From: Actinomycetota bacterium
Lineage (GTDB): Bacteria; Actinomycetota; Thermoleophilia; UBA2241
Length of the DNA: 38,735 nt
NCBI GenBank assembly: GCA_026392275.1
Contig: JAPLCM010000058.1
Location: 1 to 38,735 of the forward strand
Direction of reading: 5' to 3'
The position numbers and the translations under genes are program-made. Each line of letters begins with the position of its first letter. Within the stretch, counting starts at the first letter, position 1. This document shows positions 1-8,289 of this stretch, in pieces. The notes under the pieces were generated by a model. It made no database searches. It had not been told where the DNA came from and saw only the letters and a program-made list of their open reading frames with translations.

Positions 1-2
1 TG

Positions 3-857
3 CTGATCGCCAGCGAGGGGCTCCCGGCGGAGCGCAGCGACGCCCACCAGGTCGATCGCTGGATCACGAGCCGCTTCCAGCGCTGCCTGGCCGAGGTCGA
101 GGCGGCAGTGACGGTCTTCGATTTCGCCGCGGCCATCGACACGCTGTATCACTTCGTCTGGGACGAGTTCTGCGACTGGTACCTGGAGCTCGTCAAGGTG
201 CGCCTGTACGGCGACGACGAGGTGCAGAAGGCGCAGGCCGGCGGGCACGCGCGCTGGCTGCTGGCCCAGATCGTGCGTCTGCTCCATCCTTTCCTCCCGT
301 TCGTCACCGAGGAAGTCGCGGCGCAGTACGGCGAAGCGCCGCTCCTCGAGCGTGGGCATCCGCTGCACGATGACGCGCTGCTCGCGCCGGCCGACGAGGC
401 GTCGGTCGGCGAGTTGCAGGCCGTGGTCGATGCCCTACGCCGTTTTCGTGCCGAGGCCGAGGTCCCGCCGGGCAAGGTGCTCGAGGCTTTGTTCATCGCC
501 GAGGGCGGCGAAGCGGCCGGGCGCTATGCACCGTATGCCGCCGCGTTTCGTGCCCTGGCGCGCACCGAGGTGCGCTTCGCCGGCGAGCCCGACTCCGAGG
601 CGACCGTGGTACTGGTGCCCGGGGGTCGCCTCGAGGTGGCCGCCGTGATCGACAAGGCCGAGGAGATCGCCCGCCTCGAGCAACAGCTTGGCAAGGTCGA
701 GGCGGAGATCAAGCGCGGCGGGGCGAAGCTCGCCAACGAAGGCTTCACCGGTCGCGCCCCCGCGGCTGTGGTGGCCAAGGAGCGTGACAAGCTTGCCACG
801 CACGTTGCCGACCGCGACGAGCTCGCGGCACGACTCACGCACATGCGCGGGGCCTGA
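3..857 (+). CDS. valS: Valine--tRNA ligase, C-terminal part (5' end outside window)
   Basis: Frame open from nt 3: LIASEGLPAERSDAHQVDRWITSRFQ...TLYHFVWDEFCDWYLE; C-terminal coiled coil EEIARLEQQLGKVEAEIKRGGAKLANEGFTGRAPAAVVAKERDKL typical of ValRS. Confidence 0.92.
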   Translation: MIASEGLPAERSDAHQVDRWITSRFQRCLAEVEAAVTVFDFAAAIDTLYHFVWDEFCDWYLELVKVRLYGDDEVQKAQAGGHARWLLAQIVRLLHPFLPFVTEEVAAQYGEAPLLERGHPLHDDALLAPADEASVGELQAVVDALRRFRAEAEVPPGKVLEALFIAEGGEAAGRYAPYAAAFRALARTEVRFAGEPDSEATVVLVPGGRLEVAAVIDKAEEIARLEQQLGKVEAEIKRGGAKLANEGFTGRAPAAVVAKERDKLATHVADRDELAARLTHMRGA

Positions 858-887
858 CGCGGGCGCCGTGAACGGCGCAGGAGTCTC

Positions 888-2228
888 GTGAGCGCCGGCG
901 CGCCCCAGTGGGGCGCCTACCTCGAGACTCTGGCCGCCTTCGGCATGCGGCCGGGGCTGGAGCGCGTGAGCGCCCTGCTCGACGCCCTGGGGCGGCCGCA
1001 GGATGCCTACCGCGTGATCCACGTCGTGGGCACCAACGGCAAGTCCTCGACCTCGCGTTACTGCGAGGCGCTGCTCCGCGCCCATGGCCTGCGCGCCGGG
1101 GCCTATCTCTCGCCGCACATCTCGGGCTGGACCGAGCGCGTCGTGGTGGACGGCCGCCCCGTGGAGGAGGACGTCTTCGCAGCCGCCGTCGAGACGGTGC
1201 GCGCGGCGACGGCGGCGCTGCCGGAGGAGGTGGGGGAGACCACGCAGTTCGAGGTGCTCACCGTGGCGGCGCTTCTGGCCATGGCTGAGAGCGGGGTGGA
1301 GGTCGCCGCTCTCGAGGCGGGTCTCGGTGGCCGTCTCGACGCAACGAACGTCGTCCAGGCGCCGGTCGTGGTGCTGACCAACATCGCCCTCGAACACACG
1401 CAGGTGCTCGGCGGCACGCGCGAGCTGATCTTCGCGGAGAAGGCGGCGGTCATCAAAGGTGGCGACGTCGTGTTCGGCGAGCTCGACGGTCTGGAAGACA
1501 GAGCACGCCGGGTCTGCTCCGCGGCCGGCGCGCACCCCTACTTCTTGCGGGATGCGACGGTCGAGGGCGAACGTGCGGCGTTCCCTGTGGGAAGTCTGTA
1601 CGTCGTCGGCGACCCCGCGGATTTCGGAGTCGCGCTGGCTGTGGACGGCGTTCTCGAGGCGTGGTCCGGACTCACCGTGCCCACGCCGGCCCTGTACCAG
1701 GTCATGAACGCCGGTCTGGCGGTGGCGGCCGTGCGGCTGCTGCTCGGCCGCCTGGACGAGGCCGCCGCGCGAGAGGCGCTGGCCGCGACCGTCGTGCCCG
1801 GCCGCCTGCAGAAGGTGGACGAGAATCCACTGGTGCTTGCCGACGGCGCCCACAACCCCGACGGCGTGCGCGCACTCGCGCGTAGCCTGGCGGCCGTGGC
1901 CGTGCCGCGTCCCGCTGTGGGCGTCCTCGCGATCATGCGCGACAAGGGCTACCAGGAGATGCTCGAGTCGTTGGTCCCGCTGCTGGATGCGGTCGTGTGC
2001 ACGCAGGCCAGCGAGTCGCGCAGCCTCGCGGCCGAGGAGTTGGCCGGCGCCCTGCGGGCCGCGGCCGCCCGCCTCGGCCGACCGCTCGTGGAGGTCCGCG
2101 TCGCGACTGACCCGCACGAGGCCTTGACGCTGGCCCGAGGACTTGCGGGGGTGGGCGGATCCGTCCTGATCGGCGGCTCTCTCTACCTGCTCGAGGATCT
2201 GCGCGACGTGCTTGCCGGCGGCGTCTGA
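888..2228 (+). CDS. folC: Bifunctional folylpolyglutamate synthase/dihydrofolate synthase
   Basis: GTG start; VIHVVGTNGKSSTSRYCEALLRAHGLRAGAYLSPHI P-loop motif, LEAGLGGRLDATN, DGAHNPDGVRAL. Confidence 0.95.
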   Translation: MSAGAPQWGAYLETLAAFGMRPGLERVSALLDALGRPQDAYRVIHVVGTNGKSSTSRYCEALLRAHGLRAGAYLSPHISGWTERVVVDGRPVEEDVFAAAVETVRAATAALPEEVGETTQFEVLTVAALLAMAESGVEVAALEAGLGGRLDATNVVQAPVVVLTNIALEHTQVLGGTRELIFAEKAAVIKGGDVVFGELDGLEDRARRVCSAAGAHPYFLRDATVEGERAAFPVGSLYVVGDPADFGVALAVDGVLEAWSGLTVPTPALYQVMNAGLAVAAVRLLLGRLDEAAAREALAATVVPGRLQKVDENPLVLADGAHNPDGVRALARSLAAVAVPRPAVGVLAIMRDKGYQEMLESLVPLLDAVVCTQASESRSLAAEELAGALRAAAARLGRPLVEVRVATDPHEALTLARGLAGVGGSVLIGGSLYLLEDLRDVLAGGV

Positions 2229-2245
2229 CGGCTTCTGCTGCGCGG

Positions 2246-2273
2246 TTGTCGGCCCAGGCGCGTCCGCTATACT
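2246..2273 (+). promoter_or_regulatory. Sigma70-like promoter TTGTCG-N16-TATACT
   Basis: -35 TTGTCG 2246-2251 and -10 TATACT 2268-2273, followed by SD AGGGAGGG and ATG at 2297. Confidence 0.55.
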
Positions 2274-2296
2274 GGCGCAAACTCAGGGAGGGTCGA

Positions 2297-2443
2297 ATGG
2301 CACAGAAGAAGGCGCACCCGGCTGTGCGGTTCCTGATCGCTTTTCTCATCGTGATCGCGGTCGCGTTCGTCGCTTTCTTCGTCGGCTACCTCCTTGGCAT
2401 GCGCATCGCCGTCGCGCCGCTTCTGTTTGGCGGTATGCTCTAG
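2297..2443 (+). CDS. Small single-pass membrane protein (48 aa)
   Basis: MAQKKAHPAVRFLIAFLIVIAVAFVAFFVGYLLGMRIAVAPLLFGGML; strong SD GGGAGGG 5' of ATG, promoter upstream. The longer ORF start at 2246 lies in the -35 element. Confidence 0.6.
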   Translation: MAQKKAHPAVRFLIAFLIVIAVAFVAFFVGYLLGMRIAVAPLLFGGML

Positions 2444-2490
2444 ACGTTCCACACGACCATCGTGGCCGCCTGCGGCCGCAGGAGGGACCG

Positions 2491-4011
2491 ATGAACGCAA
2501 GCATCACCACGTCGTCGTCGCGGGCATCGCGCGAACAGCTGATCCTCGTCTCCGGCGCCACCGGCTACGTCGGCGGCCGCCTGGTCCCACGACTGTTGGC
2601 GTCGGGCCATCGCGTGCGCTGTCTGGTCCGCGATCCGTCCCGCCTACAGGGTCGTGACTGGTTGCCGCATGTCGAGGTGGCGACCGGCGACGTCCTGCGG
2701 CCGACCAGCCTCTTGGAGCCTCTGGTCGGCGTCGACGTCGCCTACTACCTCATCCACAGCATGGCGGGTGGAGGCGGCTTCCACGAGCGCGATATCGTGG
2801 CGGCGAGGGGCTTCGCCCGCGCCGCCGCCGACGCAGGGGTCGGCCGCATCGTGTATCTCGGCGGCCTCGGCGACCCCGAGGCCGACATCTCCGACCATCT
2901 GCGCTCGCGCCACGACACCGGCGATGCGCTCCGTGAAGCCGGCGTGCCGGTCACCGAGTTCCGCGCCGCCGTCGTCGTGGGGTCCGGGAGCATCTCCTTT
3001 GAGATGATCCGCTACCTCACCGAGCGTCTGCCCGTGATGATCTGCCCGAAATGGGTGTACACGAAGGTACAGCCCATCGGTGTAGACGATCTGCTGCACT
3101 ATCTGGTGGAGGCGCTGGACGTGCCCGAGAGCGCCGGTCGCGCGATCGAGGTGGGCGGCTCCGACGTGCGCACCTACGAAGACATGATGCTCGGTTACGC
3201 GCAGGCGCGCGGACTGCGCCGGCGCCTGCAGCCCGTGCCCGTGCTCACTCCCGTGCTGTCGTCCTACTGGGTCCATCTCGTGACCCCGATCCCCTCGACC
3301 ATCGCGCGGCCGCTCATCGAGGGCCTCAGCAGCGAGGTCGTCGTGCGCGACGACACGGCGCGCCGCCTGTTTCCGCAGATCCACCCGGTCGACTACATGA
3401 CCGCCGTGCGCGCCGCCGTCGCGACTCTCGAAAGCGGCGAGGTCGAGACGTCCTGGGCGGACGCTCTCGTGACCAGCGGCGGCGACGCCACCCCGAAGGT
3501 GCTTGCGCAGCAGGCCGGCATGATGATCGAGCGCCGCCAGGCGCAGGTCGCCGCCGACCCGGCGGACGTCTTCGCCGTCTGCCTCGGCATCGGCGGCGAG
3601 CACGGCTACGGCTACGCCGACTGGATTTGGGAGGTGCGGGGGGCGATCGACCGGCTGGTCGGCGGCGTCGGGCTGCGCCGCGGCCGCCGCGATGCCCACG
3701 ACCTGCGCGTCGGCGACGCCCTCGACTTCTGGCGCGTGGAGGCCGTGGAGCCGGGGCGGCTTCTGCGCCTGCGCGCCGAGATGAAGGTTCCCGGGCGCGC
3801 CTGGCTGCAGTTCGAGACGCTGCCGCAGGCCGGTGGCACGCTACTCGTGCAGACGGCCTACTTCGCGCCCAAAGGGGTGCCCGGCCTTCTCTATTGGTAC
3901 TCCCTGTACCCTGTCCACGGCAAGGTGTTCTCGGGTATGATTGCCGCGCTGGCCGAGGCGGCCAGCCGGCCGGTCGGGCGCCAAGGGGGCGTCGCGTCAT
4001 CGGGCTCGTGA
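2491..4011 (+). CDS. NAD(P)-binding SDR/epimerase-like protein with C-terminal DUF2867-type domain
   Basis: ATG after GGAGG; LILVSGATGYVGGRLVPRLLASGHRVRCLVRDPSRL Rossmann motif; YYLIHSM; C-terminal RLLRLRAEMKVPGRAWLQFE...YFAPKGVPGLLYWYSLYPVHGKVFSGMI resembles DUF2867. Confidence 0.83.
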   Translation: MNASITTSSSRASREQLILVSGATGYVGGRLVPRLLASGHRVRCLVRDPSRLQGRDWLPHVEVATGDVLRPTSLLEPLVGVDVAYYLIHSMAGGGGFHERDIVAARGFARAAADAGVGRIVYLGGLGDPEADISDHLRSRHDTGDALREAGVPVTEFRAAVVVGSGSISFEMIRYLTERLPVMICPKWVYTKVQPIGVDDLLHYLVEALDVPESAGRAIEVGGSDVRTYEDMMLGYAQARGLRRRLQPVPVLTPVLSSYWVHLVTPIPSTIARPLIEGLSSEVVVRDDTARRLFPQIHPVDYMTAVRAAVATLESGEVETSWADALVTSGGDATPKVLAQQAGMMIERRQAQVAADPADVFAVCLGIGGEHGYGYADWIWEVRGAIDRLVGGVGLRRGRRDAHDLRVGDALDFWRVEAVEPGRLLRLRAEMKVPGRAWLQFETLPQAGGTLLVQTAYFAPKGVPGLLYWYSLYPVHGKVFSGMIAALAEAASRPVGRQGGVASSGS

Positions 4012-4074
4012 CCGGTCGCCATCCCGGCTAAATGCCGCGGGCCTCGTCGTCGATGTGCTCCTGAGGAGGAGACG

Positions 4075-4599
4075 TTGCCTCACTGGATCCTCGCAGCAGC
4101 AGCGAGCAGCGACAGTAATCCGTTCCAGTCGGCCCTCGACTTCTTCAAGTCGCCGACTTGGCACTTCATCACGCTGATGGGCTACTTCCTGTTCGCCGTG
4201 CTCTGGATCGCCTGCGCCTACTGGGTCTTCAAGGATGCTCGACGGCGCGTCGACGACAAGATCATCCTCGCGGTCTGCGCGCTCACCGGCATCGTCTTCG
4301 GTCCGCTCGGCCTCATCGTCTACGCCATCGTGCGGCCTCCCGCACTTCTTGCCGACAGTCGCGAGCAGGAGCTTGAGATGCGGATGATGGAGCAGCGCCT
4401 CGCCGAGGAGTCACGCTGCTCGTTCTGCAAGACGCCGGTACGCGACGACTACCTGGTGTGCCCCACGTGCGCTCGCCGCCTGCGTGCCACCTGCGTCTCG
4501 TGCGGCAAGCCCGTCGAGCCGAGCTGGCGGGTGTGTCCGTACTGCGAGACCGATGTCCACGGCGCCATGCCCCCTGTGTCGGTCTACGACCGCGTCTGA
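4075..4599 (+). CDS. Membrane protein with two zinc-ribbon motifs, PLDc_N-like N-terminus
   Basis: TTG start after GAGGAGG; two TM segments, then [18 protein letters not shown] and [18 protein letters not shown]. Confidence 0.75.
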   Translation: MPHWILAAAASSDSNPFQSALDFFKSPTWHFITLMGYFLFAVLWIACAYWVFKDARRRVDDKIILAVCALTGIVFGPLGLIVYAIVRPPALLADSREQELEMRMMEQRLAEESRCSFCKTPVRDDYLVCPTCARRLRATCVSCGKPVEPSWRVCPYCETDVHGAMPPVSVYDRV

Positions 4600-4667
4600 G
4601 CACCACTCGCCCACACGGCCATGTCCGGGGCGCTTCGCGCCGTCGCGACTTCCCAGGAGGGACTTCA

Positions 4668-5081
4668 ATGGAACGCACGTTCGTCATGGTCAAGCCCAAC
4701 GGCGTGGCCCGAGGCCTCGTCGGCGAGATCGTCGCACGCTTCGAGCGCCGCGGCTTCACGCTCCGGGGCATGAAGGCGCTGCGCATCGACCGCGCTCTCG
4801 CCGAACGGCACTACGCCGAACACATCGGCAAGCCGTTCTTCGAATCGCTGGCCGCGTTCATCAGCTCCGGCCCGGTCGTGGCCATGGTGTGGGAGGGCCG
4901 CGAGGCGGTCTCCGTGGCTCGCGCCATGATGGGCGTCACCGACTCGGCGCTGGCCGCGCCGGGTACCATCCGCGGCGATTTCTCGCTGAGCAAAGAAGAG
5001 AATGTGGTGCACGGCTCAGACGGCCTCGAGAGCGCGGCCCGCGAGATCGCCCTGTTCTTCCGTGAGGACGAGCTCGTCTAG
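4668..5081 (+). CDS. ndk: Nucleoside diphosphate kinase
   Basis: [30 protein letters not shown]...[33 protein letters not shown]; catalytic HGSD; SD AGGAGGG. Confidence 0.97.
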   Translation: MERTFVMVKPNGVARGLVGEIVARFERRGFTLRGMKALRIDRALAERHYAEHIGKPFFESLAAFISSGPVVAMVWEGREAVSVARAMMGVTDSALAAPGTIRGDFSLSKEENVVHGSDGLESAAREIALFFREDELV

Positions 5082-5733
5082 CGCCGCCGCGCCGGGCGCG
5101 CCTCACGAGGCAGCGGGCGGCGCGCCGGGGCTGCGGCTCGTCCTCGCCTCGCGCTCGCCGCAGCGCGACGCGTTGCTGCGCCAGCTGTGCATCCCGTTTC
5201 GCGTGGTCGTCAGTGCGCACATCGAGGACCTGCACGACGGCGACCCCGTGCTCACCGTGGAACGCAACGCTCGCGGCAAGGCCGAGGAGGTGCTCGCTCG
5301 CACGCGGCTGCGACCCGGCGAGCTCGTTCTCGGCGTCGACACAGTCGTCGTCGCCGGCGGCCGCGTACTCGGCAAGGCGGCCGGCGAGCAAGAGGCGGCG
5401 CAGTTCCTGCGCTTGCTCGCCGGTCGCCGTCACGAGGTCTACAGCGGCCTGTACCTGTGCTCGCCGGAGCGCGCCGAGATCGGTCATGCCGTCACCGGCG
5501 TCACCTTCCGCTCGCTCGGCGCCGCCGACGTCGCACGCTACGTCGCCTGCGGCGAGTGGCGGGAGCGCGCCGGCGCCTACGCCATCCAGGGCGTCGGCTC
5601 AGCGCTCGTCGAGCGTGTCGACGGCGACTACTTCAATGTCGTCGGCCTTCCGGTGGCGGCCCTGCTGACGGCGCTCGCCGCCTTCGGCGCTCCCCCGTTC
5701 TGCTGGCTGCCGGCCGGCTTTGGGTCCTCGTGA
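5062..5733 (+). CDS. maf: Maf-like nucleotide pyrophosphatase
   Basis: [81 protein letters not shown] start overlaps ndk end. Confidence 0.93.
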   Translation: MRTSSSSAAAPGAPHEAAGGAPGLRLVLASRSPQRDALLRQLCIPFRVVVSAHIEDLHDGDPVLTVERNARGKAEEVLARTRLRPGELVLGVDTVVVAGGRVLGKAAGEQEAAQFLRLLAGRRHEVYSGLYLCSPERAEIGHAVTGVTFRSLGAADVARYVACGEWRERAGAYAIQGVGSALVERVDGDYFNVVGLPVAALLTALAAFGAPPFCWLPAGFGSS

Positions 5734-5775
5734 AGGGCCTCCTCCGCTAGCTCCGCAGCCCCGTCGCCGCCGCGG

Positions 5776-5805
5776 TTGGCCATGCCTTCGGCGAGCGTAT
5801 ACAAT
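5776..5805 (+). promoter_or_regulatory. Sigma70-like promoter TTGGCC-N18-TACAAT upstream of mreB
   Basis: -35 TTGGCC 5776-5781, -10 TACAAT 5800-5805, SD AAAGGAG 5826-5832. Confidence 0.5.
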
Positions 5806-5838
5806 CGTCGTTCGATAGCTCACCGAAAGGAGCTCGCC

Positions 5839-6882
5839 ATAAGCTTCCTCGGATTCCTGACAGGCTTCGGCGCTCGCGACATGGCGATCGACCTCGGCAC
5901 CGCCAACACGCTGGTCTATCTTCGCGGCAAAGGGATCGTGCTCTCCGAGCCCTCAGTGGTCGCCATCGATCATCGCAGCGGCGAGGTCCACGCCGTGGGC
6001 GCCGAGGCGAAGCGCATGTTGGGCCGCACTCCGGCCACGATCAGCGCCGTACGCCCTCTCAAAGACGGGGTCATCGCCGACTTCGATGTCACCGAGCAGA
6101 TGCTCCGCCACTTCATCCGCAAGGTCAGCCAGAACCGCTGGGCGCACCCGCGGGTGGTCATCTGCGTCCCCAGTGGCGTGACCGGCGTCGAAAAACGAGC
6201 AGTGGAAGAGGCGACCTACTCCGCGGGCGCCCGCTGGGCGACCCTCATCGAGGAGCCCATGGCGGCAGCCATCGGCGCCGGTCTGCCGGTCGCCGAGCCC
6301 ACCGGCAGCATGGTGGTCGACATCGGCGGCGGCACCAGCGAGGTGGCCGTCATCTCGCTGGGCGGCATCGTCGTGAGCCAGTCCATCCGCGTCGGCGGCG
6401 ACGAGCTCGACGAGTCGATCATCAGCTACGTCAAGAAGGAGTACAAACTCCTGATCGGCAGCCAGACCGCCGAAGAGATCAAGCTCGAGATCGGCTCGGC
6501 GTACGCACTGCCTCAGGAGGAACAGGCCGAGATCCGCGGCCGCGACCTCGTCACCGGCCTTCCCAAGACCATCGTCCTGTCGTCCGAAGAGGTGCGCGCC
6601 TCCATCGAAGAGCCCGTGCAAGCGATCATCGACGCCATCAAGGCGACTCTCGACAAGACGCCGCCGGAGCTCGCCAGCGACATCCTCGACCGCGGCATAA
6701 TGCTGGCCGGCGGCGGGTCGCTGCTTCAGGGTCTGCCAGAGCGCCTGCGCGAGGAGACTCAAATGCCGGTGCACCTGGCCGAATCTCCGCTCACCTGCGT
6801 AGCCGTGGGTTCGGGCAAGTACCTCGAGGAGTTTGATGTCCTCGTCAAGAGCAAGCGCAACTCCCGGCCGCGGGGCCGGTAG
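5839..6882 (+). CDS. mreB: Rod shape-determining protein MreB (start codon atypical)
   Basis: (I/M)SFLGFLTGFGARDMAIDLGTANTLVYLRGKGIVLSEPSVVAI; VVDIGGGTSEVAVISLGGIV; LAGGGSLLQGLPERL. Start placed at ATA 5839, 6 nt after AAAGGAG; the next in-frame ATG, 5881, lacks an SD. Confidence 0.93.
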   Translation: MSFLGFLTGFGARDMAIDLGTANTLVYLRGKGIVLSEPSVVAIDHRSGEVHAVGAEAKRMLGRTPATISAVRPLKDGVIADFDVTEQMLRHFIRKVSQNRWAHPRVVICVPSGVTGVEKRAVEEATYSAGARWATLIEEPMAAAIGAGLPVAEPTGSMVVDIGGGTSEVAVISLGGIVVSQSIRVGGDELDESIISYVKKEYKLLIGSQTAEEIKLEIGSAYALPQEEQAEIRGRDLVTGLPKTIVLSSEEVRASIEEPVQAIIDAIKATLDKTPPELASDILDRGIMLAGGGSLLQGLPERLREETQMPVHLAESPLTCVAVGSGKYLEEFDVLVKSKRNSRPRGR

Positions 6883-6901
6883 TCCCGCCCCTCGCTGACT
6901 C

Positions 6902-7732
6902 GTGAATCGCCGGCGCGTACTCCGGCGGCGGATCGTCGTGGCGATCCTGCTGCTGCTCTGTGTCGGCATGCTCACGCTGTACTTCCGCGAATCCGACAGC
7001 GGCTTCGTGCACAGCGCGCAAGGCGTCGTTTTGCGGGTCGTGGCGCCGCTGCAGAACGGCACGGCGCGCGCCACGAAGCCGTTTCGCGACGCCTGGAACT
7101 GGACCGGCGACCTGTTCAGCGCCAAGTCCGAGAACGCCAAGCTACAGAAGGAGCTGGAGCAGCTGCGCGCCGGGGTCGCCAAGGAGCTCACCACCCAGGA
7201 CGAGAACGCCCAGATGAAGGCCATGCTCGCCCTGCAAGGCGACGGCGTCTACCCGGACGGCGTGCGGCTCGTCACGGCGCGCGTCGTGGCGCGTTCCGGC
7301 ACCGCCTGGTACTCCACCGTGACCATCAGTGCCGGTAGCAGCAGCGGGGTTGAGGTGTATGACCCGGTGGTCAACGGCGCCGGCCTCGTGGGCCGCGTGA
7401 CGAAGGTGGACGCGAACGCGGCCCAGGTCACGCTCATCATCGACCAGCAGAGCTTCGTCGACGCCATGGTACAGCCGGGCGGCGCACAGGGTATCGTCTC
7501 CGGCAGCGTCACCGGCGACGTCACGCTGGAATACGTCGACAAGAACGAGCGCGTCAAGGTGGGTCAGTACGTCGTGACCTCCGGGCGCCGGGGCTCCATC
7601 TTCGTGAGGGGCATCCCCATCGGTCAGATCGAGAGCATCGGCAGCCAGGAGGTCGAGCTGTACCAGAGCATCTCGCTGCGCCCGTTCGTCGACTTCCGCA
7701 AGCTCGACCTCGTCCAGGTGGTCGTACGATGA
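6902..7732 (+). CDS. mreC: Rod shape-determining protein MreC
   Basis: N-terminal TM, coiled coil, then VVARSGTAWYSTVTISAGSSSGVEVYDPVVNGAGLVGRVTKVDANAAQVTLIID; between mreB and mreD. Confidence 0.93.
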   Translation: MNRRRVLRRRIVVAILLLLCVGMLTLYFRESDSGFVHSAQGVVLRVVAPLQNGTARATKPFRDAWNWTGDLFSAKSENAKLQKELEQLRAGVAKELTTQDENAQMKAMLALQGDGVYPDGVRLVTARVVARSGTAWYSTVTISAGSSSGVEVYDPVVNGAGLVGRVTKVDANAAQVTLIIDQQSFVDAMVQPGGAQGIVSGSVTGDVTLEYVDKNERVKVGQYVVTSGRRGSIFVRGIPIGQIESIGSQEVELYQSISLRPFVDFRKLDLVQVVVR

Positions 7733-8289
7733 GGCTCGCCCGCACCCCCGCCGACAAGCAGGAGCGGCAGTGGCCATCGGGTGGCGAGATTGCCCGGCTC
7801 GTGGTCACGCTTGTCGTGGCGACGCTGCTGCAGACCACCGTGGCGCCCAACATCCGCATCCTCGGCGCCAACCCCGATTTCGCGCTGATCATCGTCGTCT
7901 GTGTCGCCCTGCTCAAGGGTTCCGAGATCGGCTCCGTGTTCGGCTTTCTCACGGGCACGCTCGTGGCCGTCGCGCTCATGGAGCCGTTGGGCCTGAGCGC
8001 GTTCGTCTTCGTGCTCGTGGGCTTTCTGGCGGGGCGCTACGCCGAGACCGCCGACCTCTCGGCCGGCTTCGCGCCGCTGGTCAGCGCCTTCGCCGCCACG
8101 CTGCTCGCCAACGTGATCCTCGCTGTGGCCCAGTATCTGCTCGAGCGGCAGGTGCCGCTCGGCTTCTTCGTGGGCCGCGTGCTCGTGCCTTCTCTCATCC
8201 TCAACACGCTGCTGGCGGCGCCGCTGTACCTCGTCGTGCGCCTCTGGCTGCGAGGGGCAGGTGATCTGCGTGTTGCTCGGGCCCGCTAA
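7729..8289 (+). CDS. mreD: Rod shape-determining protein MreD
   Basis: Polytopic protein, ATGA overlap with mreC; NPDFALIIVVCVALLKGSEIGSVFGFLTG typical of MreD. Confidence 0.88.
   Translation: MRLARTPADKQERQWPSGGEIARLVVTLVVATLLQTTVAPNIRILGANPDFALIIVVCVALLKGSEIGSVFGFLTGTLVAVALMEPLGLSAFVFVLVGFLAGRYAETADLSAGFAPLVSAFAATLLANVILAVAQYLLERQVPLGFFVGRVLVPSLILNTLLAAPLYLVVRLWLRGAGDLRVARAR

Noticed and set aside
435-2117. 560-aa antisense ORF opposite valS/folC (and similar 484-aa and 511-aa antisense ORFs at 10285-11739 and 34019-35554)
   Set aside because: Codon-bias shadow ORFs with no domain signature or ribosome-binding context; the + strand genes explain the sequence.
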